Assembly (NCBI GenBank): GCA_019634635.1
Contig: JAHCBB010000003.1
Coordinates: 186,001-250,000 of the forward strand
Length of the DNA: 64,000 nt
From: Verrucomicrobiia bacterium
GTDB lineage: Bacteria > Verrucomicrobiota > Verrucomicrobiia > Limisphaerales > UBA9464
Direction: 5' to 3'
Made by a program: the position numbers and the translations under genes. Within the stretch, counting starts at the first letter, position 1, and each line of letters opens with the position of its first letter. Positions 24,740 to 34,600 of this stretch are shown piece after piece. The notes under the pieces are model-generated. The model worked only from the letters and a program-made list of their open reading frames with translations, was not told where the DNA came from and made no database searches.

Positions 24740-25702
24740 TCAACGCGGAGAAGTGGCCGTTTTGGCAGCGGGTTTGTCCGCAGCGGCCAACAGGGTTTCG
24801 AAGTGGGGTTCCTGCTCCTCCCGGGCCACCACGCTCACCTCGATGTCCACAAAACCGGCCGCCTCGATCCAACGATGAAGGTCCGCCTCGGCAAACCCCG
24901 GCCAGCGATCCCCGTACAGCTCGGCCGCCCGGGCGAATGCGTGCCGGACCAGATCCAGCACGAGCAGGCGTCCTCCCGGCTTGAGGATGCGAAACGCGGC
25001 GCGCAAGGCCTGGGGGGGGTCCTCCGCATGGTGCAACGCCTGGCTGAGCACCACCACATCCACGCTTTCAGGACTGATGGGCGGGGCTTGAAGGTCCCCG
25101 AGGCGAAACTCCAGGTTCCTGAGTCCGTTCTTCCGCGCTTTGAGGGCGCCAAAGCCCACCATTTTTTCGGAGTTGTCCACGGCAATCACCCGATGGCACC
25201 GCCGCGCGAGCAGCTCTGAAAGCAGCCCCTCCCCGGAACCGAGGTCCGCCACGGTGATGGGCGGGAGCATGCGAAGGAGCAGGTGTCCGAAGGCCTGCCA
25301 CGACCGGCCGGGCCCGTAGCTGCGGTCAAAGCGGCCGGCCACCTGGTTGAAGTACACCTGCGACTGATCCTCCCGTCGCGCGAGGATTCGACGCAGATTG
25401 ACGCGGTCCCCCTCGTGCTCCGGCAGCTCCGCGGCGCCGCGAATGGCGAGGCGGCCGAACTCCGTCACCTCCGCGCCCGCCTGCGAATTCAGCCGGTAGA
25501 AGGTTCGTTTGCCCTCCCGCCGCGACGCGAGCAGACCCGTCTCGCTGAGAAGCCCGACGTGGGTCGAAATTCTGGACTGCCCAAGACGGGTGATTTCCTG
25601 GAGTTCGTTGACCGAGAGTTCCTCCCGCTCCAGGAGCGCAATGATGCGCAGGCGGGTGGGATCCGCCAGGGCGCGGAGGGATTTGAGGATGGGGACCTTC
25701 AC
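24740..25702 (-). CDS. ArsR-family regulator fused to a SAM methyltransferase
   Basis: 320 aa from GTG 25702 (VKVPILKSLRALADPTRLRI). Residues 1-90 are an ArsR winged helix: LADPTRLRIIALLEREELSV, then TRLGQSRISTHVGLLSETGL as recognition helix and REGKRTFYRL as wing. Residues ~130-310 are a class I methyltransferase: ITVADLGSGEGLLSELLARR is SAM motif I, VDVVVLSQALHHAEDP is the Methyltransf_11 motif, and LKPGGRLLVLDL follows. No metal-binding Cys cluster is seen in the wing. This fusion occurs in many bacteria and may sense SAM or its by-products. Position between a membrane protein and an HD gene gives no clear target. Confidence 0.85.
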   Translation of the reverse strand: MKVPILKSLRALADPTRLRIIALLEREELSVNELQEITRLGQSRISTHVGLLSETGLLASRREGKRTFYRLNSQAGAEVTEFGRLAIRGAAELPEHEGDRVNLRRILARREDQSQVYFNQVAGRFDRSYGPGRSWQAFGHLLLRMLPPITVADLGSGEGLLSELLARRCHRVIAVDNSEKMVGFGALKARKNGLRNLEFRLGDLQAPPISPESVDVVVLSQALHHAEDPPQALRAAFRILKPGGRLLVLDLVRHAFARAAELYGDRWPGFAEADLHRWIEAAGFVDIEVSVVAREEQEPHFETLLAAADKPAAKTATSPR

Positions 25703-25804
25703 GTGTGAGCAGGGGACCCGGCGTCGCGGTCCGCAGCGTGGGCGACGGCGGTCCCGCCTGCAATCCCGCGGCAGGGAGGGAAAGCGGCCCACGGGTCCCC
25801 AACC

Positions 25805-26680
25805 TCAGATCCAGCGGGCGAAGTTGGCCACGAACCAGGTCAGCAGCAACGCCACCCCCAGCCCGGCAAGGGCCGCCGCGCCAAGGGCAGCCCATCCGCT
25901 GAGCGGCAATCGCAGCGGCGAGGAGGTCCGGCCGGCCTCCTTCTCCCCGTAAAGCCGGCGGGCCATCCCCAACGTGATGCCGGCGATGGCCAGGAGGAGG
26001 GGGATGGTGATGCGGCCGTTCAATCGTTCCCAAACGTAGTCCTCCAGGGACAGCCCCGCCCGAAGCCCGGTCAACGACCCCAGCGCGCCCCAGACCCACG
26101 CCGTATAGGCGACCGCGCGTGTCGTGGCCAGGGATGCCACCGAGAAACCGACCGCGAGCGCCGCGAGCGGCAGGGCCAGCACCACCCAGTAAAGGAATTC
26201 CGGACGCCTCAACTCGACGACGGCGATGCCGGTGGAGACGAAGAAGCTCAGCACCAGGTCGGTCAGGTTGTTCTGCAACGTGAGCACGTTGAGGGCCGTC
26301 AGAATCCCCAGGCAGCCCACGGCAACGAGCAGTCGCGCGTCGAATCGCTGCCTTCGCGTCGCCGGCTGGGAGAAGGTGAATTCCTCACATCCGCCCATGA
26401 CGTCACTGCCTCCGAAGGCCGGTCCGCCAACCACCCCGAAGAGGCCCCCCAACGCCAGGATCCATGAGGGGTGTGCCACGACCGGCAGAAACCAGACGGC
26501 CGCCAACCACAAAAGGCTGACCGCAAGGATCAGACGGCTATGCGCAAACCATTCCCCCCAGAGCAGTCCGCCCCAGCAACGGAGGGTTCGCCGCAGCGGC
26601 AGGGTGCGGTCCCGGAGCTCCGGTGGGGCGGGCGTCGGGGCCTCCACCAGATGCAGCCGGGACTTGGTTGCTGAAACCAT
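25805..26680 (-). CDS. Multi-spanning membrane protein (ABC-2 permease-like)
   Basis: 291 aa with about six hydrophobic segments: LILAVSLLWLAAVWFLPVV, ILALGGLFGVVGGPAF, LLVAVGCLGILTALNVL, WVVLALPLAALAVGFSVASL, ITIPLLLAIAGITLGM and a C-terminal LGAAALAGLGVALLLTWFV. The GGCEEFTFSQPATRRQRFDA loop after the second segment resembles ABC-2-type permeases of bacitracin or antibiotic exporters. No ATPase gene is adjacent. It lies 12 nt after the pseudopilin stop and so may belong to the same transcript as the NRPS genes, where a role in export would make sense; that is inference. Confidence 0.55.
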   Translation of the reverse strand: MVSATKSRLHLVEAPTPAPPELRDRTLPLRRTLRCWGGLLWGEWFAHSRLILAVSLLWLAAVWFLPVVAHPSWILALGGLFGVVGGPAFGGSDVMGGCEEFTFSQPATRRQRFDARLLVAVGCLGILTALNVLTLQNNLTDLVLSFFVSTGIAVVELRRPEFLYWVVLALPLAALAVGFSVASLATTRAVAYTAWVWGALGSLTGLRAGLSLEDYVWERLNGRITIPLLLAIAGITLGMARRLYGEKEAGRTSSPLRLPLSGWAALGAAALAGLGVALLLTWFVANFARWI

Positions 26681-26692
26681 GGAGCCTCCGGA

Positions 26693-27448
26693 TCAACGGG
26701 ACTGCCCGGGGACCACGTCCGTGTAGAATTCCCAGGGATAATCGGTTCCCGGCGGACCATCGGCGGTGGCTCCGGGACGGAACACCTTGCGTTTCAAGAC
26801 GGCCCCGTCGTCCGTCCCGCGAAACATCTCCCCCTCATACTGCAGGTACGGCTTGAAACCCTGCCAGATCGGGGCCGGCGGCACCCGCACACCATGCAAT
26901 TGGCAGACCACCAGGCCGAAGTCGCGTCCGGTGCCCACCAAACGCTGCCACGCCGGACGCCGCCATCCGAGCGGATGCAGATAGGAGAACGGCTCCGTCT
27001 CCTTGATCTCGGCCATCTCGGCCGACCAGGACCCCGACTCCGGCTCCCGGAGGTCGGTCTGGGTCCAAGGCTCCTGGGAGGCGTTGGCTTGGTTCCCCCA
27101 GTAGGTGTTGGTTGCGCGGAGCCGGTCGGCGGCGCCCCGGAGGGCGGGGTCGGAGGGGCACAGGAAGTTGGCCGGCTGGATGCCGGAAGGCAGTGCCGTC
27201 ATGACCCGGGTGAAGGATCGCGGACGCTTTCCGGGATCCCCCTCAAACTCATGAACGGCCCGGGCCACAAGCCGCAGGTTGTCCATGCAGACCATCTGCT
27301 GGCGCCGCACCCGGGCATTGGCGAATAGCGCCAGTCCCAGGGTCAGCAACACCGCAAGCAGCGACAGCAGGGACAGCAGCTCCACCAACGTGAAGCCATC
27401 CGGGCCGGACCCGCAGTCCGGACGCAGTCTGGGATGCGGAACGTTCAC
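26693..27448 (-). CDS. Prepilin-like secreted protein downstream of the NRPS
   Basis: 251 aa from GTG 27448, with GAGG six bases upstream; a TTG at 27460 overlapping the NRPS stop is the alternative. GFTLVELLSLLSLLAVLLTL is a type IV prepilin signal with Glu at +5. The following helix contains VCMDNLRLVARAVHEFEGDP. The globular part (FLCPSDPALRG, YWGNQANAS, WTQTDLRE) fits verrucomicrobial pseudopilins but lacks a clear H-x9-DG end. It immediately follows the NRPS in the same direction, an odd partner; it may simply be read through. Confidence 0.75.
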   Translation of the reverse strand: MNVPHPRLRPDCGSGPDGFTLVELLSLLSLLAVLLTLGLALFANARVRRQQMVCMDNLRLVARAVHEFEGDPGKRPRSFTRVMTALPSGIQPANFLCPSDPALRGAADRLRATNTYWGNQANASQEPWTQTDLREPESGSWSAEMAEIKETEPFSYLHPLGWRRPAWQRLVGTGRDFGLVVCQLHGVRVPPAPIWQGFKPYLQYEGEMFRGTDDGAVLKRKVFRPGATADGPPGTDYPWEFYTDVVPGQSR

Positions 27449-27456
27449 CTCGCGCC

Positions 27457-30400
27457 TCAAGCGCCGTCAAAGTAGCGGGCGTTGTCGGCATCCGCGAGCG
27501 CCTGCGCAAGCTTCCGGCAAAGCCCCTCGACCTGCGGATCCTCAATCATGCTGAAGTGGTCGCCAGGCACCGACTCCAGCACCAGCCCGCCGCCGGCAAG
27601 GTCGCGCCAGCCCAGGTCGGCGGGCCCCCAGGCATGCTCCGCCTTGAAGATCGTAATGCGTCCCGGGTATGGGCGCGGCCGGAATGCGGTGACCGCCTGG
27701 TCGTAGGTGTCGTTGATATAGAAGGTGCGAAGTTTTGGCGGGACCAGACGCCCCCGCCGCAGGAACCACCGGACCAGCCATCGCTTCACCGGTTTCCACA
27801 GCGGCTGATAAAAACGCCACTCCAGCTTCATCGCCTCCTGATGCAGCCCGGGCGCGTAGGTGTCCATCATGGCGAGCAGCGGCACCGAGTCGCCCATCGC
27901 AATCAACTGGTGGGCCATCTCGAATGCGGCAACCCCTCCGAAGGAATAGCCGCACAGGAGGTAGGGGCCGTTGGGGCAGGCCTCCTTTAACTGGCGCACG
28001 TAGGAGGTCGCAATGGTTTCCACGGTGCGCAGGCGGATCTCATCGCCCTCCTGCCCCTGGTGCATGAAGGCGTAGAAGGGCCGGGTCGGACCGAGGTGGC
28101 GCGGGATGAAATAGCTTGCCTCGTTCCCGTGGACACAAAACAGGGGCAGTCCGGCACCGTCCGGCTGGAGCAGGGAGAGGTTCGGCCATTTGGGGCGCGG
28201 CGCATTCTGCCGGAGCACTCCGGCCAGCCGGGCAATCGTGGGAGCCTCGAAGAGTGTCGCCAGCGGCAGGGCGCGGCCAAACTGCTGGTCCACCTGGGAC
28301 AGCAACTGGATCGCCGTCATCGAGTGGCCGCCCAGGTCGAAGAAGTCGTCGTGAATGCCGATCCGCTGGCGCCCCAGCAGCCGGGACCACAGCGTGGCCA
28401 GACCCCGTTCCACCTCGTCCCGGGGTTCCTCATGGCGCGCGGGCCCGGGGCCCATGTGGGATCCCGGGGCCGGCAACGCGGCGCGGTCCACCTTGCCGTT
28501 GGGCGTCAGCGGTAGTGCGGCGATCACCACGAATGCCGTGGGCACCATGTGGGACGGCAGCCGCTCCCGCAGGTGGGAGCGCACCGTCGCGATCAATCGC
28601 TCGCGGGCCTCCGGATCCTCATGGTCACGGGACGCCGCAGGGACCAGATAGCCGACCAGCCTCCGCTCCCCGGCGTCCTGGCGTACCTCCACCAACCGCT
28701 CCCGGAGCCCGCCAAGTTCATCCAGCGCCGCCTCGATCTCCCCAAGCTCCACCCGGATCCCGCGCTCTTTGATCTGCCGGTCCACCCGGCCGATGAACTC
28801 CAGGGTGCCATCAGCCTGCCAGCGGACCAGGTCGCCCGTGCGATACATCACGGCGCCGGGCCGCCCGCAGAAGGGATCCGGAACAAAGCGCTCCCGCGTC
28901 AGCGCCTCCCGTTTCCAATAACCGAGGGCCACCCCGTCCCCCCCGGTGCAGAGCTCCCCCTTGCGTCCGATCGGAACCATCCGCAGTTCCGAATCCAGGA
29001 CGTAAACCAGGGAGTTGTGGATCGGCCGGCCAATGGATACCGAGGCGCCCGGAGGCACCTCTTCATTCAGAATGTGGCAGGTGGTGAAGGTGGTGTTTTC
29101 CGTCGGCCCGTACCCGTTGATCAAGACCCCGGGACCCAGAACCTTGAAGGCCTTGCGGACATGTGGCGGGCTGAGGACGTCTCCGCCCGCCAGGATGTGC
29201 CGCAGGCCGCGGAGATCCTCCAGGTGCCGGTCCACCATGAGACTGAACAATCCGGTGGTGAACCAGACGGTGGTCACCTGGTGCCGCTGGATGGTGTCGG
29301 CGATCTCCTGGAGGGTCGGCTTTGGCTGGGGCTGGAGAACGAGCCGCCCGCCATTGAGCAGCGCGCCCCAGATTTCCAGGGTGGAGAGGTCAAACGACAG
29401 GTTGGAGATCTGGAGAAAGGTGAGGTCGGGGCCGAACGGCAGGAAGTTTTGCGACCGGACCAGCCGGACAATGGCGCGATGGGGCACCACCACCCCTTTG
29501 GGGGTGCCGGTGCTGCCCGAGGTGTACATGATGTAGGCCGGGGCATCGGCGCGGACGACCGGCATCGGTGGATCCGGATCCACGGGCGCGGCCTCCGGGA
29601 CCTCGGGCACCACCACGCGAGCCTGGGTCACCGGCAGGCGGTTCCTCAGGTGCTCCTGGGTGAGCAGCACCGACACCTGGGAATCCTCCATCATGAACTG
29701 AAGCCGCTTCTGGGGATACGTCGGGTCGAACGGCACATAGCACCCGCCGCACCTGAGAATCGCCAGGATGGAGACGATCAGCCCGAAACTCCGTTCCTGA
29801 CACAGCCCGACAGGATCCCCGGGCCGGACCCCAAGGGCCACCAGCCGGGCGCTCAATATCCGCACCCGCTCCTGAAGGGTCCGGTAGTCCATGCGCTCGT
29901 CCGCCAGTTCCACGGCCACGCGACCGCCGAATTGCGAGACGACTTCGTCAAAAAGGTCCCCCAGCGGGACATCCCGGGGATAGGGAGGCTCCTCGCCAAA
30001 CCAGGATGCCGGAGGCATCTGCGGCGCCCCGGACAGGGTCCCGTCACCCACCAACTCCTCGAGGGTGGCCTCAGGTGCCCGGTGAATCCGTTCGATCAGG
30101 CGCATCAGCTCCTGCATCCAGGACCGGATGGTATCCTCATCGAACAGATCGGTCTTGTAGGTCCACTCCAGCATCAGCCGACTGCTGTTGCCGGTGGCAT
30201 TGAGATACAGGTCGAAATTCTCAAACCGGCGGGGGTTGCTGATCAACCGGTGGGAGAGGTGTCCGAACCGGACGCCGTCGTCCATGTTCGTATCCATGTT
30301 GAACAAAACGGGCACCAACGGGACGCGGCCGGGCTCCCGGGGCACCCGCAGGCGCCGGACCAGCGTCCCAAACGTGTACCGCTGGTGGTCGTAGGCATCG

Positions 30401-31419
30401 AGCACGGCCCGCCGCCGTTCCTCGAGATGCTGCAGAAATGTCCGGTCCGGATCCACGGAGCTCCGGAGGGCCAGCAGATTCACACAATGACCCACCAGGT
30501 GCTTCATCTCCAGGTCCGCCTGTCCGGCCGCCGGCAGGCCGACCACCAGATCGTGCGATCCTGTGAGCTTGTACAACAGCACCTCATAGGCGGTGAGGAG
30601 GATGGTGACGAAGCTGGCACCCGCCCGCACCGCGGTCTCCCGAAGTCCCTTCACCAGTTCAGGCGGCAGCTCAATGTCCAGTCGGTGTGCGCGAAAGGAA
30701 TGGTGTCGGGGTCGCGGACGGTCCGTCGGCAGCTCCATCCGCGGCAGCGGCCCCTCGAAGCGGTCCAGCCAGAACCGCTCCACCTTTTCCTGTTCGGGAC
30801 TGGCGGCGAACTGCATGACGGCGGAGGCATAGTCGCTGAAGGGCACGGCAGGCGGCAGCTCCGGCACCCCGCCGTCCACGATCGCCGTGTACAAGACGCT
30901 GAGCTCCGCCATCAGAATTCCGAAACTCCATCCATCGCAAACCACGTGGTGCGCCGTCAGGCGCAGCCAGTGGAAATCCGGTGCCAGCCGGATGAGCCGG
31001 ACGCGCAGCAGCGGACCCGTCCGCAGATCGAAGGGCGTGGTCATGTCCGAATCCGCGATGGCTGCCAGCTCCCGCTCGCGTCCGGCCTCATTCAATCCCG
31101 AGAGATCCACAAACGCCGGCTCCACGACCCTGCCGCGCGCCACAATCATCTGGAGGTCATTGGCGCTGAGCGTGGCCCGCAGGGATTCATGACGCTCGAC
31201 CAGCAGCCGGACCGCCTGCTCCAGGGCGGGACGCTGCAGCGGACCCCTGAGTTCAAGGGTCAGGCTTTCATTGTAGGCGCACGACGCCTCGACCCCCAAT
31301 TCCGAGGCGGCCAGCACCTCCCGCTGGGCCTCCGTCGTGGGGATCGTGCAGTCAATTTCCGGGCCGGCGAACGGATCAAAATCCACCGGGCGCTCGTTGG
31401 GGTCAGGTTGCAGTTCCAT
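27457..31419 (-). CDS. Nonribosomal peptide synthetase module, C-A-PCP-TE
   Basis: 1320 aa. Condensation domain ~20-460 with HHVVCDG at 157-163. Adenylation domain ~485-985 with YTSGSTGTPKG at 632-642, NGYGPTE at 768-774, YRTGDLVR and NGKVDR (Lys976). Carrier protein with LGGHS, Ser1033 as the phosphopantetheine site. Thioesterase ~1085-1320 with GYSFG (Ser1159), Asp1186 and GDHF. The hand-read specificity residues are D677 L678 L681 W719 L743 G745 G769 T777 F778 K976. DLLWLGGTFK differs at three positions from the classical valine code DAFWIGGTFK, suggesting a branched aliphatic residue. It accepts the chain from the upstream hybrid protein and releases it by hydrolysis or cyclisation. No epimerase or methyltransferase domain. 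Confidence 0.92.
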   Translation of the reverse strand: MELQPDPNERPVDFDPFAGPEIDCTIPTTEAQREVLAASELGVEASCAYNESLTLELRGPLQRPALEQAVRLLVERHESLRATLSANDLQMIVARGRVVEPAFVDLSGLNEAGRERELAAIADSDMTTPFDLRTGPLLRVRLIRLAPDFHWLRLTAHHVVCDGWSFGILMAELSVLYTAIVDGGVPELPPAVPFSDYASAVMQFAASPEQEKVERFWLDRFEGPLPRMELPTDRPRPRHHSFRAHRLDIELPPELVKGLRETAVRAGASFVTILLTAYEVLLYKLTGSHDLVVGLPAAGQADLEMKHLVGHCVNLLALRSSVDPDRTFLQHLEERRRAVLDAYDHQRYTFGTLVRRLRVPREPGRVPLVPVLFNMDTNMDDGVRFGHLSHRLISNPRRFENFDLYLNATGNSSRLMLEWTYKTDLFDEDTIRSWMQELMRLIERIHRAPEATLEELVGDGTLSGAPQMPPASWFGEEPPYPRDVPLGDLFDEVVSQFGGRVAVELADERMDYRTLQERVRILSARLVALGVRPGDPVGLCQERSFGLIVSILAILRCGGCYVPFDPTYPQKRLQFMMEDSQVSVLLTQEHLRNRLPVTQARVVVPEVPEAAPVDPDPPMPVVRADAPAYIMYTSGSTGTPKGVVVPHRAIVRLVRSQNFLPFGPDLTFLQISNLSFDLSTLEIWGALLNGGRLVLQPQPKPTLQEIADTIQRHQVTTVWFTTGLFSLMVDRHLEDLRGLRHILAGGDVLSPPHVRKAFKVLGPGVLINGYGPTENTTFTTCHILNEEVPPGASVSIGRPIHNSLVYVLDSELRMVPIGRKGELCTGGDGVALGYWKREALTRERFVPDPFCGRPGAVMYRTGDLVRWQADGTLEFIGRVDRQIKERGIRVELGEIEAALDELGGLRERLVEVRQDAGERRLVGYLVPAASRDHEDPEARERLIATVRSHLRERLPSHMVPTAFVVIAALPLTPNGKVDRAALPAPGSHMGPGPARHEEPRDEVERGLATLWSRLLGRQRIGIHDDFFDLGGHSMTAIQLLSQVDQQFGRALPLATLFEAPTIARLAGVLRQNAPRPKWPNLSLLQPDGAGLPLFCVHGNEASYFIPRHLGPTRPFYAFMHQGQEGDEIRLRTVETIATSYVRQLKEACPNGPYLLCGYSFGGVAAFEMAHQLIAMGDSVPLLAMMDTYAPGLHQEAMKLEWRFYQPLWKPVKRWLVRWFLRRGRLVPPKLRTFYINDTYDQAVTAFRPRPYPGRITIFKAEHAWGPADLGWRDLAGGGLVLESVPGDHFSMIEDPQVEGLCRKLAQALADADNARYFDGA

Positions 31420-31624
31420 TCAGGCTTGGTGGTGGGCCACCCTCATGGACCCGGTGGACGCGACTCCCGTCGGCCTCGATTCCCGTGGGGAATTCCGGCC
31501 GCCCAAGAGCAGCTATGGAGGAAGATTTCAGGTGAAAGGCTCCGTCCACCGGGCGTGGTGATGCCATGAGGAACCGCCGCGCCGCCGATGAGTGCGGTAT
31601 CGTTTCCAGACCCGATCGGGAACG

Positions 31625-34600
31625 TCAATCCCCGTTGGGACTGACCATCAGGTACTTGCCGGATCGCCGGGGATCAGGAATGAACCAGGCCGGATCGCCC
31701 CGCGGCGTCCGCCCCAGACGCGCGCCGGGCACCGGAGGCTGGTCGGCCCGGAGGACCTGTCCGATCGGGACCTCCGGAACCGGCTGTAGGTCCGGTGGAG
31801 CCGCCGCCGTGGCCCCGGCGCCCCCCAGAGTGCGGTCCACCGGCTCCAGGACCAATGCCCGCTCCGGGAGAAACCCGGCGGCCTTGAGCTCCCGCACCGT
31901 GTCCTCCATGCAGGCGATGACGCGGTCCATGTCGGCCGCGGTGTGCGCCGTGGTCATGAAGCACGGAAATCCGTCCCAGATGTGGATGCCCTTCTCCCGC
32001 ATCGCGACAAAGAACAGCTCAACGTACGGCACCGAGTCGTCATACTTCACCTTCCAGCAGCTGCCAAAGTTCACCAGGCAGTACGGGGCCTTCTCCCGAC
32101 GGAAGATGGCATTGGCCCGCGTCCGGAGATCCTCGGTCATCGCGCTGAGCTGCCCGCAGAGCTCGGGATGTCTCTTGAGATGCCGCAGGGAGGCCCGGGC
32201 CGCGGCAAGGGCCAACGGATGCCGGACAAAGGTGCCCGCGAAATACGTGACCGGTGACTCGGGCACGCTGTCGTCGCCGAACTGCCATGGGCCGCCATCC
32301 AGGGTGTCCATCCAGCGCGCGGCACCACACAAAGCTCCGATGGGCATGCCGCCGCCAATGACCTTGCCGTAGGTGGCGATGTCGGCGCGGATGCCGAACA
32401 GGGACTGGACGCCGCCGGGGTGCATGCGGAATCCCGTGATGACCTCGTCGAAGATCAGCGCGGTCCCATGCTCGCGGGTGGCCGTCCGCACCTCGCGGAG
32501 GAAGTCCACCGGACGCCACTCCAGCCGGCGGCTCTGGACAGGTTCACAAAGCACCGCAGCGGCCTCGGCGCATCGCTCCCGGATGATGCGCAGCGACTCC
32601 GGCGTGCCGTAGTCGAGAACGAGCAGGTTGTGCACGGCTTCGGGCGGAATCCCCGGAGCGGCCGGGTAACTCCGACCGCTCCGGCTCCCGCGCACGATCA
32701 CCTCGTCATTGATGCCGTGGTAGCTGCCGCTGAACGCAATCACCAGATTCCGTCCCGTGGCCGTGCGCGCCATGCGGAGCGCCCCCAGCACCGCCTCCGA
32801 ACCGGTGTTGCAGAGGGCGGCCCGCTCATGGCCCGTCAGCTCGCACAACAGGGCGGTGACCTCCCCCGCGATGGGGTGCATCGGGCCGATTTCCACCCCG
32901 GTGTCCAACTGACGGTGGCAGGCGTCACGGATGAAGTCCGGCATGTAACCGAACAGCGAGCTGCCAAAGCCGCTGAGAACATCAATGTAGCGGTTGCCAT
33001 CCAGGTCCCAAAGCGTGCTGCCTTCGCTACGTTCGACCACCGGCTGGTAGATGAGTTCCTTCAGCTGCGGCTTGAAGCCTGTGACCACCCGTGGATCGGC
33101 CATGTGACGCCGGTGGGCCCCGGTAAACGCCTTGCTCTTCGCCGTCCGTGCGTTGTAGCGCCGCGCGAAATCGTCAAGCCATGCCCGCTGCGCGGGTTTC
33201 AGGTCGTCCGCCCGCTCCCGGACAATCTTCGCCTGCGCGCCGAAGGCGCGCCGGAGTTCAGGGGCATCGTCCAATGCCGCCGAAGCCGGGGCCTCGGACT
33301 TGGAGGCCTTCGCCGGGGCCCTCTCATCCCGGCGGCTCTCCTGCGACAACAGGAAATCGGCGAGCCGCTCGAGCGTGGCATACTCCTCGTTCAGTTGACG
33401 GAAGGTGACCTTGACGCGGAACGAACGCGTCAGGGTCGTCGCGATCTGGGTCAGAAACAGGGAGTCGAGTCCGAGTTCCAGAAACGTAGCGCCCGGCGGG
33501 GCGGTGGCGAGGTCGAGCCCGCTGGAGGTTTCGAGGAGCTCCCGGATCCTGGCCATCATTGCGTCCCGCGGAGACCTGCCGGCCGGGGCCCCTCCCGCGA
33601 CCGCCCCGGCCAAAGCCGGGCCAGCGCCCACATCCGACGCCACTCCGGTCACCGGCGCTTCTGCCGGCTGGACCTGGACCGGATCCACCCAGTGCCGGAT
33701 CCGCTCAAACGCGTAGGTCGGCAGCGAGATCCGCCGGCGCCGCTGATGCTCGTGGAACCGCCTCCAGTCCACTTCGATGCCGGACTGCCAGACCGCGCCC
33801 ACGGCATGGAGGAGGGCGGCAAACTCGGTGCCGTCACCCGACCGGTCGCCCAGGGACGCCACCGCGACCTGACGGCGCGGGTCCGCACTTTGCTGACGGG
33901 CCAGGGTCGTCGCCGTGGCCCGGGGGCCAACCTCCAGCATCAACCGGTCCCCGTCGCTCCAGGCAAACCGAACAGCCGGGCCAAACCGGACCGGCAACCG
34001 CAAATGACGGCTCCAGTACTCCGGGGAGGTCGCCTCGGCGTCCTTCAACCAGGCGGCGGTCACGGTGCTGACGATCGGAATGCGCGGCGGTCGCAGGGAA
34101 ATCCGCTCCACCGCCCGTCGAAACGGCTCGACCACGGCATCCATCATCGGGCTGTGAAAGGCATGTGAAGTCACCAGGCGTCGGCGGGCGACCCCATCCT
34201 GCCCCAACGACGTCTCCAGCGCCGCGATCGCCTCCGCTGGCCCGCTGGCCACACACAGCTGGGGACCGTTGACCGCAGCAAGGTCACAATCCGCCGGGAG
34301 TCGTCGCCGCAGCTCGTCCTCGGAAAGCCGGACACTCAACATGCAGCCCGGGGGCTGCGCCTGCATCAGGCGTCCGCGGGCGACCACCATCGTCACTGCA
34401 TCCTCCAGCGACATCACGCCGGCAAGGTGGCAGGCACTGATCTCGCCGATGCTGTGTCCCAGCATGGCCGATGGGACCACCCCCCAATGCATCCAGAGCC
34501 GGGCAAGGCTCACATGGATCGTGAACAGCGCCGACTGGGTGAAGAGGGTCTGCCGCAGGGTCTCGGCAGCGGCCTCCTCGCGGCCGGTCTCCGGGAACAG

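Noticed and set aside
28549..31569. A 1006-codon open frame on the plus strand
   Set aside because: It is the exact antisense of the NRPS gene, has no motifs and a His/Arg/Gln-rich composition typical of a high-GC shadow frame.
31625..33900. A ketoreductase or dehydratase hidden between AT and the aminotransferase
   Set aside because: The AT-ACP interval (about residues 1441-1535) is a short Ala/Gly/Pro linker with no NADPH-binding motif, so no reductive domain is present.
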